Shown: piece after piece, positions 33,000 through 43,335 of the stretch | Layout: each line of letters starts with the position of its first letter | How positions within the stretch are numbered: the stretch's first letter is position 1 | NCBI GenBank assembly: GCA_029237695.1 | Contig: CM055265.1 | Coordinates: 80,036,447-80,100,446 of the forward strand | Source of the DNA: Conchocele bisecta | Taxonomy: Eukaryota > Mollusca > Bivalvia > Lucinida > Thyasiridae | DNA: 64,000 bases | Direction: 5' to 3' | Translations under genes and position numbers: made by a program | Notes under the pieces: generated by a model | The model's database searches: none | The model's input: the letters and a program-made list of their open reading frames with translations, nothing else | Told to the model about the DNA's origin: nothing

Positions 33000-33116
33000 C
33001 TCTTTGTCTGCTCTTGTTTTATATAATTTTGTCTTCTTTCTCAATAAAAACATACTTTGACAGCACTTTAGAATCATTTCCATTGGAAATGATTCTAAAG
33101 TGCTGTCAAACCATGA
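33000..33116. mobile_element. piggyBac-like MITE family S, left part, split by DIRS copy A
   Basis: TTTGTCTGCTCTTGTTTTAT and the complete hairpin TTTGACAGCACTTTAGAATC with its complement end at CCATGATTTTT. The tail of the MITE resumes at 40,143 (ATGAGAAAATGAG). Confidence 0.8.
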
Positions 33117-33135
33117 TTTTTATGTCTTCAAACTA

Positions 33136-33287
33136 ACCTGAATGGTTGCAAACTGATAGGTTGCTATGAAATCGTCCTAATAATAAAAATCTGCCTACTC
33201 TAATCACTCAAATAACCCACCATAGACCATTCCGCTCTACCCACAGCCAATTGGCCAGTCCGCTATTTAAACTCCTCCTATTATTTT
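33136..33287. repeat. DIRS copy A left inverted terminal repeat
   Basis: From ACCTGAATGGTTGCAAACTG to AACTCCTCCTATTATT, identical by eye to the complement of 39,947-40,097. Two bases distinguish it from copy B's ITRs: T at 33,154 and C at 33,256. Both are matched in the right ITR of the same copy. Confidence 0.95.
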
Positions 33288-33606
33288 AGGACGCTATCAA
33301 GAGTGCAGGTATATTTGTCTCTCTCTTTATTTCGTGCTTATTTTGAATTTCTGCCGTGTATTGTGCCGTATTTGTCATTATATTTCGTTCAATACATATT
33401 ATTATCACTCTTGTGTGTTACGTGATTATTCTCCATTGCATTTTTTGGGGTTTTTCACGGTGTTTTACTTTGTGTCACATATTTTCGCGTGTACGCGATT
33501 CGTACCCTAACGGGTTCGTCCCAACTGGATTCGCTCCCGTGACACATTTTTTTTGTAGCGTTTTTGCGTTTCTTCTATCAGGTTTTGTTATACAATACTT
33601 GTTAGA

Positions 33607-34015
33607 ATGCCGCAATCACGCGCTGCGTGTGGACACATGACTTCTCCTTGGGATACCCATACGGACAGGTGCTTTGCCTGTTGCGGGTGTTGCAAAAGAG
33701 AGGCCATGTGATTTGTCCGTCCGTTGGACGGATTCGACGTGGGGCAAGGCTGGGTCTAGAAGGTCCCATACCTCACGTCTGTAGAAGTCTGTGTCCGAGT
33801 CTCAGCTCTTGGGAGCAGTGGTACCGTCCGAGGTTTCGGAGGTTGTGTTAAGTGATACCGGTGATCCATACAGGGGATACCGGGCTGCTGGGCCGGTGCC
33901 TGATCTCTATCACCCGGTTCGCAGAGGGCTATACCTATCACAGGGGTGTTTCGGCCGGTTCTTGATACTATATCACCCGGTTTGAAGCTGACCCAGCCTC
34001 TCTCAGTAGAGGCGC
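33607..34015 (+). pseudogene. DIRS copy A ORF1 (Gag-like), broken
   Basis: Starts ATGCCGCAATCACGC at the same point as the intact frame in copy B. An extra A in the run near 33,694 shifts the frame just after the cysteine cluster. A 79-bp segment present in copy B is deleted after GAGGTTGTGTTAAG. DIRS ORF1 products are structural, Gag-like proteins. The function is inferred from position and from the cysteine-rich N-terminus. Confidence 0.7.
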
Positions 34016-34018
34016 CCG

Positions 34019-34577
34019 GTACGGGCACCGGGCACCGGGCACCGGGCACCGGCACCGGTTATGTCACCGGGCAACCGGGCACCGGGCACCGGTTATGTCA
34101 CCGCACCGGGCACCGGGGCACCGGGCACCGGCAGGGCACCGGGCACCGGGCACCGGGCACCGGTTATGTCACCGGGCACCGGGCACCGGTCACCGGTCAC
34201 CGGGCACCGGGCATTATGTCACCAGGCACCGGGCACCGGTCACCGGGCACCGGGCATTATGTCACCGGGCACCGGGCACCGGGCACCGGGCACCGGGCAC
34301 CGGGCACCGGTTATGTCACCGGGCACCGGGCACCGGGCACCGGGCATTATGTCACCGGGCACCGGGCACCGGGCACCGGGCACCGGTTATGTCACCGGGC
34401 ACCGGGCACCGGTCACCGGGCACCGGGCATTATGTCACCGGGCACCGAACCGCACCGGGCACCGGGCACCGGGCACGGTTATGTCACCGGGCACCGGGCA
34501 CCGGGCATTATGTCACCGGGCACCGGGCACCGGTTAGGCTACCGGGCACCGGTCAAACACCTGGCACCGGGCACCAG
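34019..34577 (+). repeat. (GGGCACC)n heptamer array in DIRS copy A
   Basis: About 560 bases of GGGCACC units, interrupted by GGTTATGTCACC and GGCATTATGTCACC spacers. Copy B has only about 170 bases here. G-runs of three spaced by four bases fit the G-quadruplex pattern on the sense strand. Open frames across it (repeats of APGTGHR or similar) arise from the period of 7 in all three frames and are not taken as proteins. Confidence 0.95.
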
Positions 34578-35015
34578 ACTCTCCTTGGACAGCCTGCTGC
34601 TTCCGGTAGGAAGACGTTCTTGTCTTCGGTTGGTCTTCGTTATACGTGTTCACGTAAGTCGAGGAGTCGATCTCGTCGTAGGTCAGGATTGGGTTAGCTC
34701 TTCGATTTCGGGTTCGGAGTTATTTAGATCTTGTTCTTCCTTTTCCTCGAGGTCATTCTCAGGTTTTTGGAACAGGTTCATCTAGATCTCGTTCTCCTGT
34801 TCGTCGTAGGAGATGGTTGTATAGGGCTTCTACATGTAGTACTAGCTTCGGCAGTACATATACTATTTGGAACGATACAGTACAGTTCTGTTGAATCAGA
34901 TTCCACGTATGTGGTAGATGACTGCCAGTCTAGGGTTGCTGCGGCAGGTGCTTATCACATTCACCCGGTCACAACGTACCCTAACTCTCGCAGGAGAGGT
35001 GCCGGTATTGTGTTA

Positions 35016-35080
35016 CGGGTACCGGGCACCGGGCACCGGGCACCGGGCACCGGGCAGGCACCGGGTACCGGGCACCGGGG
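35016..35080 (+). repeat. Second, short GGGCACC array in DIRS copy A
   Basis: Nine or so heptamers with a GGCAGGCACC interruption. The matching array in copy B (50,724-50,796) is similar in length, unlike the first array. Confidence 0.9.
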
Positions 35081-36109
35081 TAGCAACTATTTCTGACCGG
35101 GGTGTTCGTGGGTTCATATCCTGTGTACATATTGTGTTTTTGTATCCGGCTCCTCGAGATCTAGCTCTTCCGTTCTCGGAGGAGACGGTCGAGGTGGTAT
35201 TGGACGCCGTGGTGCTTTGGCTCCGTACTTGTCTGGCCTGCTCTTTATTCGAGTGTATATGAGTTCGAATTCCCAGTCTATATTCAGGACTCGACACGCG
35301 ATAGAGTTATGATGGTTCAGTTGGCTAAGATTCTGGAGTTCCTGTCTAAGTCCTAGTACTTAGTGGGTTTGTCGGCTCTTTCACAGCTGGTGGTTTTGCC
35401 AGTGGAGCCTCCCATAGGGGTACTTCCTCGGATGGCTGTTGTGAGGCTGATTCGGTGGTGGTGGAATTGCCGGAGTTGTCGTGGTTTCATTGCTCTCCTA
35501 CAGTAGGGCTTCTTGTTACGTACATTGGGGAGCTTTAGGTAGGATTTGGCGGGGTTCCTAGTGCTCAAACTTTGATCGCCACACTGGGGTCTAAGTTCTA
35601 CATGCCCCTCTATGCGGTATGGTTTTTGAGATCTCCGTTTCTGGACAAGGACGCCGCAGCGTTTGGGATATCTTCGGCTCCTGGTCCTGGTTCGCGTTTG
35701 CGAAGGCATGGGTGTAGGCTGTTAAGTCGATTGTGGCTATGCCAACTTTCGATTTATGTTTGAATCAGTATGATTCATCGTCTCTGGACGCAGTGCTTCA
35801 GTCGGCGATTTGTGCCGCTAAGCCTCTTGTCAACATGTCTTTGGAGTTTTCTATGGACATGCTCTTGTCCAGGTGAGACACAGTGATAGCCGGCTAGTTT
35901 TTTTTTCTTGAACGGCCATAGTTTTGCTTCGTTCGCCTCTTTTGACCTCTGTTAATTGTGCGATCGAACGGCCAAAGGGCAGCTACGGTACCGATGGTCC
36001 CTCCTGCTGCTCCTTCTTGTCTACCTCCTGTGGGGTCGTTTCCCCTGACGGGGTATTTTCAAGGGTTAGTAGAGTCTCTCTCTTGAAGTATAGTGCTATA
36101 GAGGAAGTT

Positions 36110-36540
36110 CGGGACGTGGTCGGAGCGCCATTTGCCCGGTAGACTGGGTTGTTTCCATAGATCTGCGGGTCTCGTACTTCCACGTGCCCTTCCGCAGATG
36201 CTCTCGGGGAAGTTTAAGTTGTTTCCGAGTTTTGTGTCTTTTAGATCTAGAGTAGTCGTAGTTGGTTCCCACACAGGATTTTTCTTAGGTGGGAATGAGC
36301 TTATTGACCGATCTATCAGTCATCATAGTACCTTTGGACAGGGTGCGTGGCATCTTGTTTTAGTTTCCGGGTACTGGTCAGAGGTTCTCTGTCAGCTAGG
36401 AAATTCTGCACTCCTGGAATTTCGGGGTGCAGAATAGGGGAAGGTTATGTTTGCGACCTCCAGTATTACTTACTAGGGCTATGGAGGCCGCACCCCGATC
36501 CTTTGGATCGGTCTCTGCCTAGGATCACCATCTTCCTACG
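36110..36540 (+). pseudogene. DIRS copy A reverse transcriptase remnant, catalytic segment deleted
   Basis: Conceptual pieces match the DIRS RT order. CPVDWVVSIDLRV-YFHVPF is an RT box with the first catalytic Asp; then comes FKLFPSFVSF, then LVPTQDF followed by a D-L stretch (the late FLG-type box), then EGYVCDLQYYLLGLW and PRITIFLR...WW leading into RNase H. Between the early and late boxes only some 20-25 codons remain where about 100 are usual, and no YxDD box is found. In-frame stops interrupt the late part. RTs of this group copy the DIRS RNA; this copy cannot encode an active one. Confidence 0.75.
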
Positions 36541-36800
36541 TTGTATCAGATGGTGGGCAGTGGAGGTCTGGTTCCTACAGGGATTTCCCATAGTGTTACC
36601 TCCTCCTACTCGCTTTCTGTCCACAGACGCGTCGTGAGAAGGCTGGGGGGCTCATTGGAGCCCCTACATTGGTGTGTTGGTGGTCAGTGCAGGAAACTCA
36701 GGGACACATCAACATGTTTTAGCTTTTGGCAGTGTTCCGGGGGTTGACAGCGGCGGATTCTGTTCTGCACGGACAGGTGGTTATGGTTTCTCTCGGTCAT
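36541..36800 (+). pseudogene. DIRS copy A RNase H remnant with stops at key positions
   Basis: The frame reads PTRFLSTDAS, TGA (36,635-36,637), EGWGAHW, and later TQGHINMF, TAG (36,720-36,722), LLAVFRGL. DIRS RNase H has TDAS-x-x-GWGAH with a catalytic Asp, and HIN-x-LE with a catalytic Glu. The TAG stands where that Glu is expected. Both stops are present in copy B. The TGA could come from a CGA codon by CpG decay. Confidence 0.75.
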
Positions 36801-36809
36801 CTCCGGTTC

Positions 36810-37015
36810 TGACGGAATGGCTTCTGCATCCGTTGGTGTCCAGTGCTATCTTGTCCGGATGGGGGTATCCATTTGTGGTTTTGTTGCGGCAAGGCTCAAA
36901 CGTCGGTTTTATTTTTTCCACTGTTTGCGCCCACGTACCTTCGATTCGGACTTTTCAATTTACTCGTTCCAGTATAACTTCGGACCCATGTACTGCATGT
37001 TGGACATTGCTAAGG
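36810..37015 (+). pseudogene. DIRS copy A RNase H / connection region remnant
   Basis: LTEWLLHPLV and LSGWGYPFVVLLRQGSN resemble the DIRS segment between RNase H and recombinase (TEW-LHP...WG-P-VDLFAT-N). The frame ends near 37,020. Confidence 0.6.
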
Positions 37016-37855
37016 AAGTGATTTGAGATACCAACTGTTCGTGTTTATAAGATCGCATGTAATTCACTCAATTGTAATTATTATAAACAAGCGTCCGTTA
37101 ATGATTATGGCATTTACGGATCGATTCATGTCAGGCATATAATTGGCTATTAACAAGAGTATTTTTGTGATTTCACGTCACACTGTCGTTAATTGGTTGA
37201 CCACGGCTTACGTGGTCGGCTTTGACGGTATTCCGCGATTGTAACACGGTTACCGGCGGCATGTTTTGATCACTTTGTATGTGTGAAAAACTTACCTGTG
37301 CCAATTAAGTTTGACCAGACTTTACGACGCCCGCTGTTCAAATTGCATATCGACATTACAGTATAATGTGTATTAATTATACCATCGGGACTTGTTTTCC
37401 ACATCGATATAAACGAAATGTCGACATTTCCGATATCGATATATCAGGTATGTAATGTATGAGTTATATAGCAGTTCGGCCGGGACCACTAGCGTATATC
37501 GACATAAGCAGGTATATCGATGTAAGCAATGTCGACATACCGCGTATCGACTGTATATACAACATGCTGTTGTCACTCCATCATTTCTGAAGCAATTGGG
37601 TTTTTCAAAATGTTAATTGTGTTAAATAGAAGCACACTACTGTTTACACATCAGCAGTTTCTCCTATGACCGAGATTTCTCCCTCAGATACTTTATCCCT
37701 TCTCACATGATCTGGAATCAGTTGTGGTTCGGGCCTCCTTCCGTCACGCCTGTCAGCGACAGTGGTTCACACTTTCTGTCCAGTCCGTGCGATGAAGCAT
37801 TAGGTTCGGAAGAATTAGGACATCCGGTCCGACCGTAAAAGTTTTTTATTACCAA
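37016..37855. other. DIRS copy A spacer with ATCGA/TCGAT-rich inverted pieces
   Basis: Non-coding stretch with repeated ATATCGAT, CATCGATATA and GTCGACAT words (37,340-37,560) that are also present in copy B. I cannot assign a function. Confidence 0.45.
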
Positions 37856-37859
37856 TTTT

Positions 37860-38110
37860 AAGCCAACGGGAGGTATCGCAATCCTTTGTCTTCCGTTGGA
37901 TAGATAGGGCCATTACTTGAGTTTATTCTACAGTAAGTGGTTCTGCAGCTGAGTTTGTTTAGGCCCTAAATGCACGAGGTGCATGTAGTCTCAACTTCTT
38001 TCTATGATCGCTCTCTGCACTGGCAGGAGATGCGTAACTGCCAACTGTTACGATTTTTCCGTATTTATTCCGGGAAATACGTTAGATAGACGGTAGTACG
38101 GATTACTATT
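37860..38110 (+). pseudogene. DIRS copy A tyrosine recombinase remnant
   Basis: FVFRWIDRAIT, a TGA, then A-F-V and ALNARGACSLNFFL and LPTVTIFPYLFRE. These align with the C-terminal part of DIRS recombinases (W-I-x-x-I ... AH-x-VR-x-LAAS ... ILRAAxW ... TF-x-x-FYLRD). The expected H-x-x-R is degraded to N-A-R-G. Stops are shared with copy B. The identification rests on pattern and position only. Confidence 0.5.
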
Positions 38111-39730
38111 AAAAGTACGATTTTTGATCGGCGCGGGTATATCTGGATATTATTATTTCGTTTAAATACAATTCTGCCAATAATCCTATTGTTTTATTTA
38201 CCCGTTATCATTCTCGTCTAGGCGATTACCATATTTGATATTCCAGCGCTCAGAGATATTGATTTATTCATCACGTAATTCGTATAATGTCTGATCTAAG
38301 CGTGCAGTCAACTTATTTGGGGATTGTTTTATCGGAAGAAGTTAGGACAACACTTCTGTTCATCTATGATTACAGCGAGACATGGCCCAATTTGGTCCTG
38401 TCACAGCGCGGTGATGTTTTTGCGTCTTGCAATCAGTGTTATTGTAGTTATTCGGGTGCTCATGGTAGCCGAAACTTGGGCCAAGGCTATATTTAACTTA
38501 TTTTATGCATATAAGTGAGTACTGATTTGTGTTCCGGAATACATATGTGGTGTTCCGGAAAGTAACCCCCTTTTCTCTCCATGTTCCTCATGTGACCGAC
38601 ATGGGGTTGGCATCTCAGGGAGATGTTTTAAGGACTGGGTCCGTTAGTAGCAGCGGGTGCAGTTGTGGGTTTATCAGCCGGTAGCATCTAGTTTAGGAGG
38701 CTGTTTGGATCTACCTGTTCGCGATAGTCTGCGATTTTTTCTGATTACCGATTATTCGGTTTTTGTCTTTACAGTCCCAGTGGAATCCTGGGGGTTGGTA
38801 AGTGTGACTCTCCGCTCGATGAACTTCACTTGCTTTTGTTGATGAACGGGGATCTGTGGTGATCTATGGTTCTTACGGTTCATCACGCTGGCCCAGGAGG
38901 CATTGTTTTGTACATGTTTCAATTAGGGCGAGGCTACTTTTCTAGTTTGTAGCAGTGTTGTTGCAAAAAGGATAGTGTTTCACTTTGGGTTAATGATTCT
39001 ATTCTCTTTGTCTACTATACATGGGTTTATAGGTATACAGTGGTCGACACTCGCAGGTGTCCCGAGATCCCGAGGATCCCTGTTTTGTAGGAGGAATCAC
39101 TGCATTTTCAAGAAAATCCCATTCAACATTTATGTTAACAATAGGGATGGTCCATGCTGCGGAATCCCTCTGGGCCAAAATTAGTGTCAAACCTGGTATA
39201 GGTTTTGATCTGGCTTTAGGGCCAGTTTAACTCCTCAGCACTTGCTTGTTAGGATACCTTAGTGCTTAGGGCGTTTTATACTGTGTTCTCGATATGTACG
39301 AGTCATGTGTCGTCATGAGACTATGTATAGACTTTGAGTTTATCTCAGTTGAGTTATTGCGTGTGAAGTGCCGGGCGACTACATTCGCCAGGGCTTCGTC
39401 TGGTAGCAGCAGCTATACCTTGAGTATTCTCCGGCGTTTTTAACCAAGTATAGCAGGTTGGAGTCTACGAGTCAGTCTACGAGACTAGCGTGGTGGTGCT
39501 TGTCTTTATCCACCTCTCTTCTACTTTCGTAGAAAAGGGGGGGGGGGGGGGGCCAAGCCCCTTTGGGCTCCCCTATGATTCTAGGGTGAGACCATGTTAT
39601 TACTATATAGGTAACACCCAAGTTTGTACCTAGACCAAATATTTTTGTCTGTTTTGAGGGTTTTTAATCTGCCTTACCATTCCGGTCGAGTATGAGTAGT
39701 GAGAATACCTCCCACCATCACTACGAATTC
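38111..39730. other. DIRS copy A 3' region without recognisable domain
   Basis: Colinear with 53,891-55,503 of copy B. Short frames are present (for example MSDLSVQ at 38,287), but their lengths and indels do not suggest selection. It contains a run of G at about 39,537-39,552. Confidence 0.5.
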
Positions 39731-39817
39731 TTGCAACCATTCAGGTTAGTTTGAAGACATAAAAATGGAAAATTATTTCTAATTTTAGTTTTTATTATTC
39801 ATACTCACCTGAATGGT
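39731..39817. repeat. DIRS copy A internal complementary region (ICR)
   Basis: Its first part, TTGCAACCATTCAGGTTAG to GAAGACATAAAAA, is the complement of the left outer end (33,117-33,150). Its second part, TGGAAAATTATTTCTAATTT to CACCTGAATGGT, is the complement of the right outer end (40,088-40,142). The two overlap in the A-run. Such a joint complement of both ends is specific to DIRS elements and is thought to template full-length ends during circular-intermediate replication. Confidence 0.92.
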
Positions 39818-39946
39818 AAGGTAGACCCTCCTCCCGTCCCCGCTTGATGGTTTTATCTTCTCCCTACTTAGTATACTTCAGGCTATTTTTATCTAGCAGT
39901 GTCATTTCCATATGGTAATGATTTACTTTTGAAGCTGTATACCTAA

Positions 39947-40097
39947 CAATAATAGGAGGAGTTTAAATAGCGGACTGGCCAATTGGCTGTGGGTAGAGCG
40001 GAATGGTCTATGGTGGGTTATTTGAGTGATTAGAGTAGGCAGATTTTTATTATTAGGACGATTTCATAGCAACCTATCAGTTTGCAACCATTCAGGT
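39947..40097. repeat. DIRS copy A right inverted terminal repeat
   Basis: AATAATAGGAGGAGTTTAAA to TTTGCAACCATTCAGGT, exactly complementary to the left ITR, including the copy-specific bases (G at 39,977 and A at 40,079). It is followed by a non-inverted right extension (GAGTATGAATAATAAAAACT) that is used in the ICR. Confidence 0.95.
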
Positions 40098-40142
40098 GAG
40101 TATGAATAATAAAAACTAAAATTAGAAATAATTTTCCATTTT

Positions 40143-40215
40143 ATGAGAAAATGAGAAAAAGTGAAAATAAAAATATAAGCAGCAGACGACAAAATTTAAT
40201 TCATCATTGTATGGG
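40143..40215. mobile_element. Family S MITE, right part after DIRS copy A
   Basis: ATGAGAAAATGAG, then AGCAGCAGACGACAAAATTT and TTCATCATTGTATGGG. It continues the MITE interrupted at 33,116. Confidence 0.75.
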
Positions 40216-40528
40216 ATAACTGTGCCAGGACGCAGCATAATCATCTATCTACGTCCCGGTGTGGAGGGGTTTCTTGACATAGTCCATTCCTCACTCGAGA
40301 TACTTGTTTATTTTTTTGTTTTTGGTCATCAGTCAGTTTATCTGGGTCATTGCAGACGTACAGCTAGGACACCAAAGAGAACTGTGTCAAATTCTCACTT
40401 CTTTCTCTGCATAATTTATTTTTATATGCCTGTTTACGCCTGTGGCTTACTTTCTGTTCACCTTGTACATGACAGTAGGAAGAAACCACTGATTTTCCAA
40501 ATTTAACAGTAGTCGATTTCACCAAAAT
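40216..40528. other. Unassigned stretch
   Basis: I see no gene, tandem repeat or paired ends here. Confidence 0.4.
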
Positions 40529-41262
40529 TACCGTCAAGATTCTAATAGAAGCCCGGGCGTCTATTATAATCACCACTGGCTCCGAAGTCCTGGGTGGGGG
40601 TTTAATAGAGGCAAGTATTATTCAGCGAAGAGAAAATGATAAAAATATACGATTTTCTACTATCTGAACAAAAACATAAAGAAGGGACGTTACTTACGTA
40701 TATGGACGTTTCGGACTGTCACCGTTTCGGACCATGCACGTTTCGGCCCGTGTACATTTCGGTCCATATCGGTGTGATTAATTTCGGCCCACGGCCACGT
40801 CCAGAATAAGACATACCGGGTATTTATTTTTGCTCTGACATCTAGGAAATATCTGCCATCAATCCAACATGATGTCAATTTCACCCATATTATACGAGAT
40901 GGGTTTGAGATGCTTTGAAAATGGCGTCTCTATAACCATGTACATTCTGATCGCCCTGTGTCCATGCAAATAGCTACTGCCAAAGAGAAATTTACTGTGA
41001 CACCGGAAAAAGTTGAATTTCGCTACCGCTTTTGAAAATGAAAGTAGCAATTATGTTGTTTTTTTCCCGATTTTCAAGGAAATACTGGAAAGAAAAGAAA
41101 TCTAGTTGGACAATTGACTCCGATTTTGTTTCAAGTTAGTACTGGGCGTTTATTATAGGCACAAATTTCGTGAAAATCAGCCAAAAAATAGGTAATTTTC
41201 AGCGTAAAAAGTGGGGGGTGGGCGTCTATTAGAGCATGGGCATCTATTAGAATCTTTACGGT
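40529..41262. mobile_element. TIR element with TACCGT ends
   Basis: TACCGTCAAGATTCTAATAG and CTATTAGAATCTTTACGGTA are inverted. The inner GGGCGTCTATTA and GGGCGTTTATTA are also related. TA at each terminus may be the target duplication of a Tc1/mariner-type element. The interior includes three to four repeats of CGTTTCGG(A/C)CC (40,704-40,785). No transposase is seen. Confidence 0.65.
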
Positions 41263-41496
41263 ACATATGTATGTACAGGGGTCATACCAGTTATCCGGAC
41301 AATCCACAAGTTGTTTACAACATCAATGGTCGGGGGGGGTGGATGCTCAATCAAGTGTGCCCATTACGTCATTGCCGAGCTGTTTTATAAATACAATAAA
41401 TTCTATAAATAATATTTTAAACTTATGATTTCAACGTTTGTCCGGATAACTACGTTGGCACAGAGGGGACATGGAAATATTTTTTACTTTCGCACA

Positions 41497-42057
41497 CTTA
41501 TGCCCTCCCCCCCCCCCCCCCCTCCCATTAACATGACCATGCCATTTTTGACCTTCACATGGTTGTGGAAACACTCTTCATCATCATATAACTTTAATAT
41601 TACAGGATGGATTGCTTCAATATTTGGATATGTGTGGAACACACTCATGCTGCCATTAACATGACTTGACCTTTTTCGTACCCATGATCATGCTACGGTC
41701 AAATGCCTCGGCAGGCGTGATACCGCTTTTGTGGCAGGCAGAATTCTTGTTCTATAACTTGTTTACCGTATGAGCGATTCGCATGAAATTTCATGTGCAT
41801 GTTTCCCATCCCCAGCCACCCATGCTCCCCCTGTGGCTAAAATCAAGGTTAAATGAGTTTGAAATGTTTGGTTCAATAGATTCACTCAGTAACTTCTTAA
41901 TTACTATATGACCGATTGGCTTGAAATTTAATTTCACCCCAACAATGCATCCACGCCTCCATGCTCAAGGTCAAATGACATTGAAATATACGGTTCAGTA
42001 GATGTTTGCATGTTTCTACATTCTCTTATAACTTCTTTGCTGTGTCAACAATTGGCT
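41497..42057. repeat. Degenerate tandem repeats after a C-run
   Basis: TTATGCCCTCCCCCC is followed by two to three poorly matched units with GATTCGCATGAAATTTCATG/GGCTTGAAATTTAATTTCA and AAGGTCAAATGA. It looks like the core of another Helitron-like element, but I cannot define its ends. Confidence 0.45.
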
Positions 42058-42304
42058 TTAACTCTTTGCATGCTAGCGGCGAAAATATCCGCCAAACGAA
42101 TTAGGAGTATATGTTTTATTTCTCTCTATAAATATATCTTGGAATTTTATTAGAATTGAGTCCTCAGGACTCAATTCTAATGAAATTCCAAGACGACATA
42201 TTCATGATAATTACAAGGAGAAATAAAAGAAAATATGATGAATTTCTGTCCGCTAATTTTGAACTATTTATAGCCCACAAGTTTCCCAGCATGCAAAGAG
42301 TTAA
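42058..42304. mobile_element. piggyBac-like MITE family T, complete copy 2
   Basis: TTAA (42,058-42,061 and 42,301-42,304) with the same CTCTTTGCATGCTAGCG and AGCATGCAAAGAG ends, and the same GAGTCCTCAGGACTC centre, as copy 1. Confidence 0.85.
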
Positions 42305-42348
42305 ACTATGTGTACATGTTTATGATCCAGCCAACCACCATAGTGCGT

Positions 42349-42790
42349 GAAGCAAAAATTGTCGTTTGCTGTTGTTTCAGATTCTGTTTTCTTCCTCAAT
42401 AAAAACATGGTTTGACAGCACTTTAGAATCATTTCCATTGGAAATGATTCTAAAGTTCTGCCAAATCATGTTGTTGATGTGAAAAATGGAAAACAGAACA
42501 CAAAGAGCAGATGACAAACTTTAACCCTTAGACCGCTATCTTAATTTTTTTGTCGTCTGCTGTTTATGTTCTATTTTCCATTTTTATCATCAAAAACATG
42601 CTTTGACAGCACTTTAGAATAATTTACAACATGCTTTGACAGAACTTCAGAATAATTTCCATTGGAATTGATTCTGAAGTGCTGTCAAACCATGTTTTTA
42701 TTGAGAAATAAGGCAAGATATAAAAGCAACAACAAACAACAATTGTTGTGAGTAGCGGTCTAAGGGTTAATTCAGCAGTGTAAGGGTTAA
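42349..42790. mobile_element. piggyBac-like MITE family S, copy 9, interrupted by copy 10
   Basis: ATTGTCGTTTGCTGTTGTTT, the hairpin GACAGCACTTTAGAATC, and GCAGATGACAAACTTTAA, then after the insert TTAATTCAGCAGTGTAAGGG-TTAA. Copy 10 split it precisely at TTAA. Confidence 0.8.
42521..42770. mobile_element. piggyBac-like MITE family S, copy 10, inserted in copy 9
   Basis: TTAA (42,521-42,524) CCCTTAGACCGCTATC ... AGCGGTCTAAGGG TTAA (42,767-42,770). The host sequence without it would read GACAAACTTTAATTCAGCAG, matching an uninterrupted family S tail. This directly supports TTAA target duplication. Confidence 0.88.
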
Positions 42791-42879
42791 TGTTCTATTA
42801 ATTTTGTAATTCAACAACACTGACAAAGGCTGCAGATCATGATGAGGTGGCTCATTAAAGCCTGCTCATAAGGGGGCCG

Positions 42880-43097
42880 TTTCACTAAACTTCTTACGAC
42901 TAAAATGTTCGTAAGTGCAAACCTATGATAGTCTGTAAATTTCACATTAACAATGTTTTCTTGAAAACAATTATTGGATTTACATTTATTGAGCATAGGC
43001 TGCATAAATGTAATAAATGTAAATCCATCAATTGAACTTTCCAGACGATTCCAAATTTGCACTTACGAACATGTTAGTCGTACGAAGTTTAGTGAAA
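42880..43097. mobile_element. Hairpin MITE
   Basis: TTTCACTAAACTTCTTACGA with AAATGTTCGTAAGTGCAAA is inverted against TTTGCACTTACGAACATGTT and CGTACGAAGTTTAGTGAAA. Confidence 0.75.
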
Positions 43098-43149
43098 TCA
43101 ATGCCTGTACAAGTTGGCATTATGGTCTGTGTAGGGTTGAACGGGTCTG

Positions 43150-43335
43150 CCGCAAACAAAAATTGTCGTCTGCTGCTGTTTTATATTTCAGCTTCTTTCT
43201 CAATAAAAACCTGATTTGACAACACTTTAGAATCATTTGAAATGATTCTAAAGTGCTGTCAAACCATGTTTTAGATTAGAGAAAAGGAAAATCAACAGCA
43301 GACGACAAAATTTAATGCAGCATTGTAAGGGTTAA
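43150..43335. mobile_element. piggyBac-like MITE family S, copy 11
   Basis: AATTGTCGTCTGCTGCTGTT, hairpin TTAGAATCATTTGAAATGAT, AACAGCAGACGACAAAATTT and GTAAGGG-TTAA (43,332-43,335). The left TTAA is lost. Confidence 0.75.

Larger units (their letters stand above)
33117..40142 (+). mobile_element. DIRS-like tyrosine-recombinase retrotransposon, copy A (defective)
   Basis: The 7.0-kb element has the DIRS layout: inverted terminal repeats, an internal complementary region near the 3' end, and remnants in the order Gag-like, RT, RNase H, then a possible tyrosine recombinase. It sits within a family S MITE at a T-run, and no target duplication beyond the T-run is seen, as known for DIRS elements. 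The open frames are broken by stops and frameshifts, many shared with copy B at 49,141. The RT catalytic YxDD region is missing. Copy A has a far longer GGGCACC array than copy B, a 79-bp deletion in ORF1 and about 65 bp less of RT. It is unlikely to be autonomous. Confidence 0.9.

Noticed and set aside
32810..33136. Poly-His and poly-Met frames
   Set aside because: Translations of a GAT microsatellite.
33946..34785. 279-codon open frame and overlapping long frames across the GGGCACC array
   Set aside because: A 7-base period without stops is open in all frames. The peptide is a low-complexity repeat, array length differs threefold between copies, and frame is not preserved.
40207..40506. 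99-codon plus-strand frame after DIRS copy A
   Set aside because: No domain, no conserved copy, and it starts within a MITE tail; length is within chance expectation for this base composition.
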